This document shows, in pieces, positions 31,283-42,800 of a stretch of DNA of 64,000 bases. Origin of the DNA: Ditylenchus dipsaci (taxonomy: Eukaryota; Nematoda; Chromadorea; Rhabditida; Anguinidae); NCBI GenBank assembly GCA_004194705.1, contig SADC01001204.1, positions 1,178,001 to 1,242,000 of the forward strand, read 5' to 3'. Under the pieces are notes generated by a model. The model had not been told where the DNA came from. It saw only the letters and a program-made list of their open reading frames with translations, and did not search any database. A program made the position numbers and the translations under genes. Numbering within the stretch: position 1 is the first letter of the stretch; each line of letters begins with the position of its first letter.

Positions 31283-31700
31283 ACGATTTTCGGGCAGCGA
31301 GCAATTGCGCAATTGCAAACTGCAAATTGCGCACATTGCGCAAAGTTCAATTTGCGCAAATGCGAATTGCGGAAATTCAAATTGCACCGAAATCGAATTG
31401 CGCTAAAATAAATTCAACGATGACTACAAGCATTGAGTGGCATCGAGTGCTGACTTTATCGAAAGATCGTCTTGAAAACTGGCATGTCGGATTGTAGACA
31501 TGACACAGTACGCAAGTGAAAATGAAACCACGGTTTTGATTTAAAATGTATGAGCCCAACATTAGTCCCAGCAATCTGTCGCCTTATCAGAAATTTTCGG
31601 AATTCGCCTTTGCGCAATCTGTGTTTGTGCAATTTGAACTTTGCACAATGTGAATTTGCGCAGATTGAAATTGCGCAATTGCTCGCTGCCTCGATTTTCA
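31283..31700. repeat. Palindrome built of GCGCAATT-type words
   Basis: CGGGCAGCGAGCAATTGCGC near 31293 is inverted at GCGCAATTGCTCGCTGCCTCG near 31670. Both arms iterate 11-13-bp TTGCGCAAA words. The centre (31415-31500) contains the third relic of the esterase tail. Confidence 0.6.
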
Positions 31701-32543
31701 TCCTCGGTCTAACAGAGAAATGTCGAAGGAGGAGGGAAGTGAAAATTTTAGAAAACCACAAAATTAATGAATCTATGCACCTTAATTGCCTACAATGGCC
31801 TGGCCCCACATATATGAAAAAATTGCAGGTATAATTATATCTAATAAAAAAAATTAAAAACCGAATTGACTGTAGGAAGGATAAGGGTGGTTGCAAACAA
31901 AAAAGTACCATATACCATAATTGTGTGGTAGGAAATGCCTGGAAGTTGAAATCAAGTGCAGTCTAACTCCCATATGACGCCACCCTGGAGACCGCTTTTT
32001 GGTGGCGTTAAGTCGGGAGTTTATTTGACTAAATTTCAGTCAAAGATGACCGAATTGGTCAACTCTCGGATGGCCTCCGGGGGTTCTATTAGAACATTCA
32101 CGGTATTTCATGTTCTTCGCTCTCTATGGGATAACGAGATTCATTTTTCAATGCCATGCTGTAGTTTGCCGTCTTTGTATTCATTAAAAAGTGTTGCAGA
32201 AAAAAAGGTTTTTGGATACAGCTAGTTTTACTCAGTAAAATACTACTTTCTACCAGTAAATTTTCATCTTTTTTTCACACCAGCGTGTAGCCCTAAATCT
32301 TAGATTTCTAATAAGCTATCAAACTTTGCTCAACAATATACGAAATGACGAAAATTAAAGGTTTAAAAAACCCATTTATATTTTAAAAATTATTTTGATA
32401 CCTGTAAATCTTCTCACTTTTTTTATTGTTTAGAAAAGTTTGATAGCTCATTAGAAGACCAAGATTTAAGTCTACGTGCTGGCGTAAAAATATTTATGAA
32501 ATTGCAACAAAAAGACAAAACAAAATGGAATTAAGAAATTTCA

Positions 32544-32592
32544 GGGCGTGACTAATCAATTTGAAGGCGTAACTAATAAGTTTAAGGGCGTA
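32544..32592 (+). repeat. Three tandem copies of GGGCGTGACTAATcaaTTTGAA
   Basis: Unit of about 22 bp: GGGCGTGACTAATCAATTTG, AGGCGTAACTAATAAGTTT, AGGGCGTAAAT. Immediately left of the pogo-like element. Confidence 0.5.
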
Positions 32593-32596
32593 AATA

Positions 32597-33249
32597 CCGT
32601 ATTCTCTCTAATAGAACCACACTCTCTATTTGAACCACACTCTCTAATAGAACCACACCCCTTAAGACTCTCGACTCCCCAATGGATTGTCGAAGCCTGG
32701 GAGAATATCTTGTAGGAGCTCATCGTTGAGTCCTTCAAATCGTGCGGAGTTCCCAATGCCACCGATGGATGTGGGGAAGTTGAGCCGGTTCCGAGTGGTC
32801 GAGGCAAAATGAAGCTCGCGCAAGATGAGAAGAAGTTGGCTGAGCATATACAAGAAATCGATCTTGAGGAAGTGCAAGAAAATTTGATTATAGTAGTAAA
32901 GATATATCTCTAGAGTGTTAATGAGTTTTGGGACCTGCTCTGGTTTAGGGAAACGCCTATTTTTACTATATATATTTTATTTTTTAGGTTGATCAAGTTA
33001 ATTATGGTGGCCGGGGTGACAATAATCACCTTAATCAACAAATTACTTATTAAACTATTCATATAGGTTATCGGTATAACCATGACTGCCACAAGCAAGA
33101 AAAATAAATAAAAGTATAGTATAAATTAGCGTCCCCCTAAACCAGACCAAGTCCGAAATAATGAATTTAGGCGCGTATGCTGCAATGCTTGAATATGTTC
33201 AGAAGGTTGAAAAATAGAACCACATGTGGTTCTATTAGAGAGAATACGG
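32597..33249 (+). mobile_element. Pogo-like element of the CCGTATT family with transposase C-terminal relic
   Basis: TA-flanked (32595-32596, 33250-33251), with ends CCGTATTCTCTCTAATAGAA and TTCTATTAGAGAGAATACGG, 653 bp. At 32683-32913 (+): WIVEAWENIL, a stop, ELIVESFKSCGVPNATDG, then an acidic end (LAEHIQEIDLEEVQENL). W...AW.....I..SF..CG is the usual C-terminal text of pogo/jerky DDE transposases. One in-frame TAG, and the rest of the enzyme is missing. This identifies the family behind all CCGTATT MITEs of the window. Confidence 0.75.
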
Positions 33250-33594
33250 TAAGCATTTTCAACGTGCAAATCCCCTACAGTAGCGGACAAAAAAATCGGA
33301 CAAGCTTTCGAAATTCATAAAAGCGATAATTTAAGGCAAAGGCAAAACTTGATGGGTTAAAGATGCTAAAATACTCTAAAAAGCACTTGAAACCACTTTT
33401 TCAGTGAATTCCGCATTAGGCACTCCAACCAAAACATCACGGTGAAACATAATATATCAAAGAAAGCTAACATATAGCTTTTACATACTAAGCTATAGTG
33501 TTTTGACCTATAAAAATCACAGGAAAAACTTGTTGAGAGGCTGAGGTTTTTGCTCTATTCCCTAATGTTTTATTATTATAAAACTTGTATAGTA

Positions 33595-35248
33595 CAGTCG
33601 ACTCTCGATATAGTGACACGCCCTGGGACCGACTCTTAGGTGTCACTATATCGAGAGTATCTTTATATCGAGAGTGTCCTTGTATCGATATAATTTTATT
33701 CATTGAATACATAACATTCAGCAACAAGTTAAAGAACATCAAAAAATCAGTAAATTGTCTTTGTTTCTTAACTTTCTTTCGCTCTTGGTAGAAGAATTCA
33801 TCCAAAGCGTCACTGTGACTGACAACAAAAAAGGACTGCGAAAAGTGAGATGTAGTTTCTGTTGTAAAAGATGAGCACTTATTTAAAAAATCTGACCGAA
33901 ATTCGAATGTGTAACTACCGTATAACCTCTTTTAATCCCCCAGGGGGATTATTAATCAACCCTCCTCGGAGGGTGGGGGATTATTAGAGGGTGGGGGATT
34001 AATAGAGGGAGGGGGATTATACTTCAACCTTTTCAGCGCCGAAGGCGTCGCAAATTTTTAAAAACGTTATTTTAAAAATTGTAATTCTAATTTATGGAAT
34101 TAAAAATTCCGCCTATATTTTTGTCTTACGTGTATTTGACGTCTTAATTTTCGTCTCACCTTTTGCTTACTTTTTTCTTCCACATGATTTTGTATATCCA
34201 GAAAGCTACTTTGCGTTCAAAAGTCGACTTCAGCTGTACAACTGCTCTCCAACAAAGCCAAACCATAAGCCCTAGTGGCGCGAAAGTCTTCCCACCATTC
34301 CTTCTCGTTGCGTTTGGTAGCGATGCCGAGTCTCTCCACTCTACGCAACGCCAGTTTCAATATTCCGTACATACTATTAGTGATCTATCAATCGCAGAAG
34401 TTGAACAGGTTTTTCGACCCTAGCGATGCAAATGCTTAGAACACAAATAATTAAATCATTCGTTTTTTATACCATTTCGGTACATTACCCAGTGTTCATT
34501 TCCGTAGTCGAATTTACGGTTGCGATTTATGCGGCTGCGATCCGCCAGCACTTGAGATCGCCTTGGAATGGGTGGATTGAGCCCGACAGGAATTCTCTGA
34601 GGAAGTGATTGTCAAACTGTTTAATGGTTAGTTTTGATATTTCTCTTTAAGTATCAACACAGTTATTTGCTTTGTGCCTTCAACAAATCCGTCAATGGAT
34701 CAGAGGATATACAAATAGCGGGCTTCAAACCAAGTGGGCCAATTGAATGGCCTTGACATTTTTTGCAAGATTAGAGAAAAACTAAGTCGAGATTGGCAGG
34801 ACATTAAAAGAATAAGCCCCTAGAATGTTGACGAAAACTAGATTTTTATCAAAAATATCAATGAAAATAAGCTGTTCGATAGTGTTTGAAATGAAAGCTG
34901 AATTTTATTGGATCAAGGCCTCGTTTGTGAAAAAAATCATTAAGTTTTAACATGGAAATTAACTAGTGAAATGTTAAAAAAAACCAGCAAGGTCACCTCG
35001 AAAATCGGAGGGGGGGGATTATTAGAGGGTGGGGATTTTTATTCGACCCCTCTCGGGCGGTGGGGGATTATTAGAGGGTGGGGGTTTAATAGAGGGTGGG
35101 CGATTAATAGAGGTTATACGGTATATCGAGAGTTGATTTATAGTGAGTATTCGAGCTCAAAGTGTCACTATATCGAGTGAACTTTGTTGAGTCTCTCTGT
35201 CGGCCAACCGATTTTCTTTCAAGGTGTCACTATATCGAGAGAGGACTG
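33595..35248. mobile_element. Pogo-like element (CAGTCGAC ends) hosting a second element
   Basis: TA-flanked, with ends CAGTCGACTCTCGATATAGT and TCACTATATCGAGAGAGGACTG. The text GTGTCACTATATCGAGAG is iterated at both ends. The element at 33918-35121 is nested within it. Confidence 0.7.
33918..35121 (-). mobile_element. 1.2-kb TIR element (CCGTATAACCTC ends) with coding fragment
   Basis: TA-flanked, with ends CCGTATAACCTCTTTTAATC and TTAATAGAGGTTATACGG, plus iterated GGGGGATTATTAGAGGGTG. At 34207-34377 the minus strand reads MYGILKLALRRVERLGIATK, RNEKEWWEDFRATRAYGLAL and LESSCTAEVDF before a stop. This is protein-like, but I do not recognise it. It may be a piece of its transposase or a captured host exon. 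Confidence 0.6.
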
Positions 35249-35691
35249 TATGGTAAATAAAACGATTTAAATGCTTCATTGATTATTTATTCATATAAAT
35301 ATCATACGCGTAATTAAACAATACAAAAGAGAGCTTTGGAAAGTGCTATATGTAAGAAAATAAATTAATACAAAAGACAGAATGCGTTAATAAGAAGATC
35401 ACAGACTATTGGAAACTCTTAAAATACAGGGTAGTCTAAAAAAATTAAATATTTAGAATCTTGGTGAATGTATTTCACGCACTCTATTATTGTAGTTATC
35501 CTGCAGCAATTTTCCGACAAAATATATAAATTTAAAAAATAATAACTTGTGTGATAAAGCATTTTTAGGACAATCCTTTTTTTGCCACGAAAAGACTTTT
35601 TTGTCCCAAAGGACTTTTTTCTGCCGCGATTTTTTTAGACTTTTTGGAACCCTAGTCAAAGGGGCTCCCACCTTCGCGGGAGTAGAAAAAG

Positions 35692-35952
35692 TGGCTTCGG
35701 TGGCGCAGTGGATAAGCGTTTGTGTTTTATGGTCCAAAATTATGCGCAGGTTCGATCACACCTGGTGACACGCTATTTATTTTGGCTTGTTTGACCAATG
35801 TATAGGGGTAATCTGGCGTCAAAAAGTCAAATTATCCCGAAAAATTGGTTAAACAAGCCAAAATAAATAGCGTGCCATCAGGTGGGGTCGTACCTGCGCA
35901 TAATTTTGGGCCATAAAGCACAAACGCTTATTCACTGCGCCACCGAGGAAAC
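35692..35952. mobile_element. Foldback element with tRNA-like arms (copy 2, best preserved)
   Basis: Left arm (+) 35692-35768: CGGTGGCGCAGTGGATAAGC (A box), then GCGCAGGTTCGATCACACC (B box) about 45 bases on. Right arm, read on the minus strand from 35952, has CGGTGGCGCAGTGAATAAGC and a mutated B box (GCAGGTACGACCCCACC). Centre: TTGGCTTGTTTGACCAATG / ATTGGTTAAACAAGCCAA. Both promoters point inward. Confidence 0.75.
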
Positions 35953-36002
35953 TTTTTTTCTGATTGTTCAAATTGTAAAACAAGTGAGCATGCCCAATTA
36001 AA

Positions 36003-36304
36003 GGGCATGCTCGTCGCCGATGGGAGTATTTTTAAAGGCGGGTACCAGGTCGATTCAAAAAAGAATTATTTTGAAATGGAAATTTGTTGAGAACCTTCTT
36101 GTGATAATTAATGATAATTACAATCACCGTTTAATAGCATCGGTAGTAAAGTGGCGGCAGAGTGCGTAAGTCTGTTGTTGGTTTGATTCTTATTGGAAGC
36201 AATGGTTTTCTTTGACTTTTACCAAAATGTGACATTTTAATTTCCGTTCGAATTACACTAATACCCGCCTTTCAAAATATTCCCATCGGCGGCAAGCATG
36301 CCCC
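36003..36304. mobile_element. TIR element with tRNA-like core (different ends)
   Basis: Ends GGGCATGCTCGTCGCCGATG and CATCGGCGGCAAGCATGCCC, with GGAGTATTTTTAAAGGCGGG inverted inside them. The core at 36140-36205 reads GTAAAGTGGCGGCAGAGTGC (A-box-like) and TTGGTTTGATTCTTATTGG (B-box-like, GGTTTGATTC against GGTTCGANTC). It lies in the 3' flank of TBC1D5. Confidence 0.65.
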
Positions 36305-36353
36305 TTCAACTATGGACCTATTTGAGGCAAAAAGGGATTGGCCTTTTTTAATA

Positions 36354-36359
36354 TTTATT
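36354..36359 (-). promoter_or_regulatory. Poly(A) signal of TBC1D5
   Basis: AATAAA on the minus strand, about 100 bases after the stop codon. Confidence 0.45.
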
Positions 36360-36458
36360 TTTTTATGATATACCCTGCAGTCAAACTAAAATGAAAATAT
36401 AGTGATAGTCAGAAAATAATGAGCACCCAATAATATAGCTGCTTTTATAACTTTGGCT

Positions 36459-36865
36459 TTAAAAGTTTTTCTTTTTGTCAAAACACCTCTCGAGCAATTC
36501 CGTGTTGCCAGCCATTTGCGATCGGGAAGTAACCCTAGGTCTTAGAATAGCTGAGAAGGGGGACGATGGTGTGGAAGCGGACGAAGATGTTTCTATTTTC
36601 ATAATGACACTATCGGCAGGAGGTGTGTCACCCACAGCTTCCTTGGCTAGTTCAACCACTCCAAGAGATTCAGCCCTAGCTACTTCAATGTCATCCTCTT
36701 TTGCCATGAACAAGCTGAGCAGTCCAGTGTCTTTCTGTTGCTGTTTCGGTACTGTGGCACGTCTTTCTCTTGGAGGTTGTGGAGGTGGCTGGCCGGTTGT
36801 CAGTTGGTTAGCTACATGTTGCAATTGGTCCACAATGAGTTTCAGTTGTTGAAATTTCTGATTTC
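36459..36865 (-). CDS. TBC1D5: TBC1D5 exon 11 (C-terminus)
   Basis: Acceptor ACTTTTTAG. GNQKFQQLKLIVDQLQHVAN, a Pro-rich stretch (TTGQPPPQPPRERR), LLSLFMAKEDDIEVARAESL, then VIMKIETSSSASTPSSPFSA and a basic end. TAA at 36459-36461. The first helix continues the coiled coil of exon 10 (the vertebrate counterpart has LAGLKQIKDILKGS). The preceding intron is 6.7 kb. Confidence 0.75.
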
Positions 36866-39800
36866 CTAAAAAGTAAATTTAGGACACTATTAAAATATAG
36901 TCATAAGTGATAAATTATGTAATACCCAAAAAAATTCGTTCCTGGCTAGGGTCCGACACTTTTTTTACCCTAAAATGTCGGAGTTATTTGCAGAATGTAA
37001 TTCGCCTGCCTAGTGCAGAAAATCGTGAAGATTCCTATTTTGGCGATAGTTTTTGTGAAACACTATATTTTCATCATTTAGACCCGCAACTCTCCCAATC
37101 GCACACACCGCTACTGGGAAAGTTGCGGGTCTAAATGATGAAAATATAGTATTTCACAAAAACGATCGGCAAAATAGCATTAGGCTTGATTCTTAGCATT
37201 AGGCTAGCGAATAACATTCACAGTATAGCTCCTAAATTTAGGGTAAAAAAAGTGCCGGATCCTAGGCGGGAACGAACTTTTTAGGCGTGCGTTATTGACA
37301 GAGTCGACTGTACAAAACAAATTGTCTTACCGGAGGTGTATTACCGTATTTATTCCTATAGAACGACACCTCCTAATTCAAAAACGCGTTTGTGGCATTA
37401 AGTTTTTACTCACTTTTCGGAGACTCCTCACACGGAGGTTACTACTCATTTCGTAGCTCATCTTACTGGCTATTAATTGGGTGTTAACTTGTTTGAGAGT
37501 AGTGTTCGAAAAGTGGGTCAAAACTCATGCCAAGGTCACGATTTTTAACGATGGGTTTCGTTCTCTTATAATAAATACTGTATATGATAGTTATAGTGAC
37601 TTTTTGTGTATTTTTTTTAAACTTCCATGTTGTTTGTGGTTTACTTTTGGAGCTTTTTATTTTTTCAACTACTTTTTCCGAATAAATTCTTCAATTAATT
37701 GTTCAAATTAATTCCTCAATGTACCTGACGGTCCGCTTAAAATTTTTCCGAGCTTTTCTCAGAGTCTAGAGAATATTTTTTAATCGAATAGCCATATTGC
37801 AATTACAAAATGCACATATAAAAGCAGTCAATCTAAGCCAATTTTCACATTACTTTCTAAACCATTAAGCATCCAAACCCTTTCTCTGCACAAATGTCAG
37901 CCTCCCAAGTCCTGCTGCTCACCCTTGTTTTGGTAGTTGCAGGTTAGTCAACAATCTCTAATTAGTATTTGGAATGGGTGGGTGGGTAACGCTTTCAAGT
38001 AGTTCCGTTAAGCCATTGATAACTTTTTTTAAGAAATATTTTTCGAGGCGAATTTGTACTCATTTGAAAGCTCTTTCAATGGCCGAAAATCTTTTATTTC
38101 AGATTTTGGGTTTTCTGTGAAAAAATTTGAGATTTTGCCTCATGAAGTTAAAAATTGAAGTTTTGTGGAAAAATCTTAAAACAAAAAATTGGAATAAAAA
38201 ACTTTCGGCGCCAAATTTCCTGGCAAGACCAGCGGGCTTCTCAGTTTTTGCAGCCTTGATTGTTTGCTCTATAATTCTGTTAGCATACATCAATTGGTGA
38301 CAATAAGTGGCGGCCGTAAACTGGATTTATTGAAGCTCGGATTTTGGGCCGATATTCGTGTTCAAGTCCAATTTTTGCAAGTTTTAGCAAACTTTTGTTA
38401 AATATCTCTCCGGAACCCTTAATTTTTTTACAGTTTTTAATAGCTACAAATAAGATATGGGCGCCGATAGGCGCGTATGTCCCCTCGTTCTTTAATATTA
38501 TGATCCTACTTTCATATTGAAAAATTACAGTTTTTGCCCAGGAAACTTGCCATAGCAACTTTGACTGCCTGTACGAAATGAAGATGTGCATTGGCGGTGT
38601 ATGTCGGTGTAAGTAAATTATTCATCAGATAATTCAACATTTTATCAACTGATTTAGATCCTCGTGGCTCTTATCGAGCACTGGTACCAGCTGGGTGTTT
38701 TAACTCGGTGGATTGTCCCTCAGCGCTCAGAGATGTATCAACGGTGTTTGCACAAGTTAGTTAGATTGTTCAAATTGTTCAACACAAATTTCCCTAATGA
38801 TAGTTACAACCAAAACAATTCAGTTCCAAAAAAATCTCCACACTATCAATGGAAAACTTTGGAAGAAGATGCCTCTATTTGAAGACTGATCCACCTGCTT
38901 CTTTTCACTAAGCATGCACAAAATTTTGTTGAAAATAAATAATAAAAATACTTTTTGCAACAAAGACTTATTTACACCAATGTTTTCCATAAAATAACTA
39001 AAATTCTGAAACTTCAACAAGAGGGGGACACGAATTGGCGACGGAAAAATAGCGGCGAAAAAAAACGGCGGAATTTTAAAAGACCTTTTTCTATATGTTT
39101 GACTTGTTATCCCGAATTTCTAACACCAGATTAGCGTCCAGCATGTCCACTTTGCTTATAAAAATGCACTTTAGTCTCATTTTAACTCGTAATATAAATA
39201 TCACTCGAGACAACAAACATAAAGAGTGAAAAAAAATCGAATATTTGTAGGGTTGTCGACCGGTCGAAATTTTCGACCGGTCGGGTCGAGTCGAAGGTCG
39301 AAAGTCGAAATTTTCGACCGGTCGGGTCGAGTCGAAGGTCGAAAGTCGAAATTTTCGACCGGTCGAGTCGAAGGTCGAAATTTTCGACTAGTCGGGTCGA
39401 AGGTCAAAATGTTTGACCGGTCGAGTCAAAATTCGGACAAATGCACGTAACAGCACAACAAATTTTATTGAAATTAATTATCGCTTTGTTTTGTTTTTTT
39501 CGCCTTCTTCAAAATTTCGGGTACAGGCTAATTGGTCGCTACAAAACTGGTCGTTTAAGGTCACCCGTCAAGGTCACCCGTTCATTCATTGATTACTTCT
39601 TGAAACGCCAATTCTGTAAACGACCAGTTTTGTGACGACCAATTCTGTAAACGGCTAGTTTTGTAAACGACCAGTTTTGTAGCGACCAATTAGCCTGTAC
39701 CCAAAATTTCATCCACCAGATTAGCTTTGATGATGTGCAGGTTAGCTGCCGTTTGCTTTGCCAACCGAGATCTGAGTTCTTACTAAAATAGTGATTTTAA

Positions 39801-42800
39801 ATACAAATTAACTACGCTGAACATAAATCGGACGTGTAATCTAACAGTTTTGCACATGAATGACCGACAACCTAGCGAAAACAAAACATTCTGGGCAAAT
39901 CGGGCAAATCGCCCAAAAAGGTCAATTTGCCCTAAAAAGGTGCTGCAAAAAGACTTTTTTTATGCTAAAATACTTTTTTTTTGCTGCAAACGTTGTTTTG
40001 CTTCACGAGCCTTTTTCGCAGCATTTTTCACTAGAAATATCAATTATTATACATATTTTGCTGTCAATTCGTCGACAAAATTTTTATTATTTTTTCGGAA
40101 CGAATAAACCATGATATTCAACCCAAAAATTGTGTGCTGAAAACAGTTTGTTGAGACGAAAATCCTGTTTTGACTCGTGCAGATAAATTCGTGCAGGCTA
40201 TGTAGTCCGAAAATTTATTCGTCGTGAGAACATATGCAATTGAAACAAAAATTTCCTTCGATGGAAGGTCGAAAGTCGAAATTTCGACCGGTCGAGTCGA
40301 TGGTCGAAAGTCGAAATTTTCGACCGGTCGGGTCGAGTCGAAGGTCGAAAGTCGAAATTTTCGACCGGTCGGGTCGAGTCGAAGGTCGAAAGTCGAAATT
40401 TTCGACCGGTCGGGTCGAGTCGAAGGTCGAAAGTCGAAAAATTTCGACTTTTCGACCTTAAAAGTCGAAATCGACCGGTCGAGTCGACAACCCTAAATAT
40501 TTGGCTCCACCCTGTTTCGTCCCAATCGTTATAGCCAAAAACGTTACATTTTTAATTAATTAGTCTGCTACATATGGTGTTTTCTAACTAATTTTGTGGA
40601 TATTTTCATTTACAAATTTATACTCAAATTGATGCTAGAGAGCGGGGCTACATTTTTAGCATGAGGTTGTAAATGACCATGTCTGCAATATTTGCTGAAA
40701 ACCCTAAAATTTCCGGAATCCTGGACTTTTTGAGAACTTTGGGGTTTTTAAGCAAATATTGCAGACATGGTCATTTACAAATTTATACGCAAAATTTAGC
40801 CCGCTCTCTAGCATCAATTTGAGTATAAACTTGTAAATGAGAATATCCACAAAATTATAGGGTTGGTCAAAAAATTATGCGGGATATTTTATTAAGACTT
40901 ATATTTTATCAATGTTGCAATCATATCTATTCTCTTTTCATACCATTTTTTAGCTCTGCATCTCCTCTTTCAAATGGCATATTAATCTTAGCTTGATTAT
41001 TTTGGATAAGTCGCCATTTGACTCCAAACACTTGTCTGGTCATTTTGAGAAATTGACCAGCGTTTTCATCACTTTAACTGGTCAAAACAGATGGTCTCTG
41101 GATTTCACGATCCAGCAACATCTTACAACTTAGTTGTAGCGCAGCTCACGAGCTACAAAATCCACTTTACAGAATAATTTTTGGAAATCTAAGTGTTGAG
41201 ATATGGCTTTTTGGAAAAAAATAGACTTTCTGAAAAAATGCAAGAAATCTGAAAAAATTGGAATACAGTCGAGTCTCGATTTAACGATCACCCGATTAAC
41301 GATCACCTGAGTCGGTCCCCAGGGTGATCGATAAATCGAGACTCGACATTACCGTATTTCTTCTAATTGCCGCACAGTCTCTAATAACCGCACACCCCCA
41401 ACTTTGAGGACTTATATCTCGGAGCAGAGTAAATTTTTTGATCAGCTGTTTGATGCATTTTCTTAACTCCCACAAGCTCTACCGATTGCACTTTTCAGAT
41501 CTTGGTTGAGCACCCGAAAATCTCGAGATCGAATTCAGAAATTTTTGATTTTTGGGTGATTGAAAAATAAGCGCACATGTGCGGCAATTAGAAGAAATAC
41601 GGTAACTTGGATTTTGGCCATTTTTTCAGAAAGTCTATTTTTTCCAAAAATCCATATCTCAACACTTAGATTTCCAAAAATTATTCTGTAAAGTGGATTT
41701 TGTAGCTCTTGAGCTGCGATACAACTAAGTTTTAAGATGTTGCTAGATCGTGAAATCCAGAGACCATCTGTTTTGACCAGTTAAAGTGATGAAAACGCTG
41801 GTCAATTTCTCAAAATGACCAGACAAGTGTTTGGAGTCAAATGGCGACTTATCCAAAATAATCAAGCTAAGATTAATATGCCATTTGAAAGAGGAGATGC
41901 AGAGCTAAAAAATGGTATGAAAAGAGGATAGATATAATTGCAACATTGATAAATATAAGTCTTAATAAAATATCTTGCATAATTTTTGACCGACCCAATA
42001 GTTAGAAAAATCATATGTGGCAAACTAATTAATTAAAAATGTAACGTTTTTGGCTATAGCGATTTTTGGCGGAAACAATTTGGGACGCAACAGGGTAGAG
42101 CGAATATTTTTCTTTAAATATTTGTTGTCTCGAGTGGAATTTAGATTATAAATATTTTTGAGACTAAATAGCATGCTTTAAGACAAATCAGACATGCTGG
42201 ACACTAGTCTGATGTCAGAATCCCCACTCTGAACAACGAAATTTAGGAACTACTGAGCTCCTAATAAATTTGAAAATAGAGACAAAAAGTCGAAAAAATG
42301 CTCGAAAAATGAACATACAAGGTATTTCAAGAAATTCGCCGGTTTTAAAATGGTCATAACTTTTCTCCTAGAGCGATTTTCTAAACTCTGTTTCGTCCAA
42401 TCGATTTTTCTTGCCGACAATATTTTTTAATGTATTATATGCAAACCACAATTTTCGCTTGGTCTCTCCTGTGGTTCGGGCTCTGGCCATCCGGAGACCA
42501 TCTATCATCCAGGACAGAAACCACAGGGGATCAAGCGAAAAATGTGTTTTTCACATTATATACCAGGGCTTCCAATGAAAAATTTCAAAAAAGGACATTT
42601 GGGTAAAAAAGGACATTTTGACTGTTTTTGAAGTAAAAGGGTCATTTTATCCAGTGCTTGTCGCCATTTTGAAGCGAAAAAAAAAGATTTTGACTAAATT
42701 TTCAAAAATAAAAAAAGATTTGGGGTTCCGAAAGAAGGGCAAATCTTTTTAGAAAGGGCGATTCGAAGCCCTGTCATATACCAAAAATATTGTCGGCGAA

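Noticed and set aside
31699..31835. Possible exon EKCRRRREVKILENHKINES ... KKLQ|GTATAA
   Set aside because: One donor-like site only, inside and beside a palindrome; no acceptor or partner exon.
31456..31911. 151-codon minus-strand frame
   Set aside because: Covers the GCGCAATT palindrome; composition follows the repeat words.
35692..35768. Functional tRNA gene
   Set aside because: A and B boxes are present but no acceptor stem or anticodon loop can be formed, and the unit is part of an inverted dispersed repeat.
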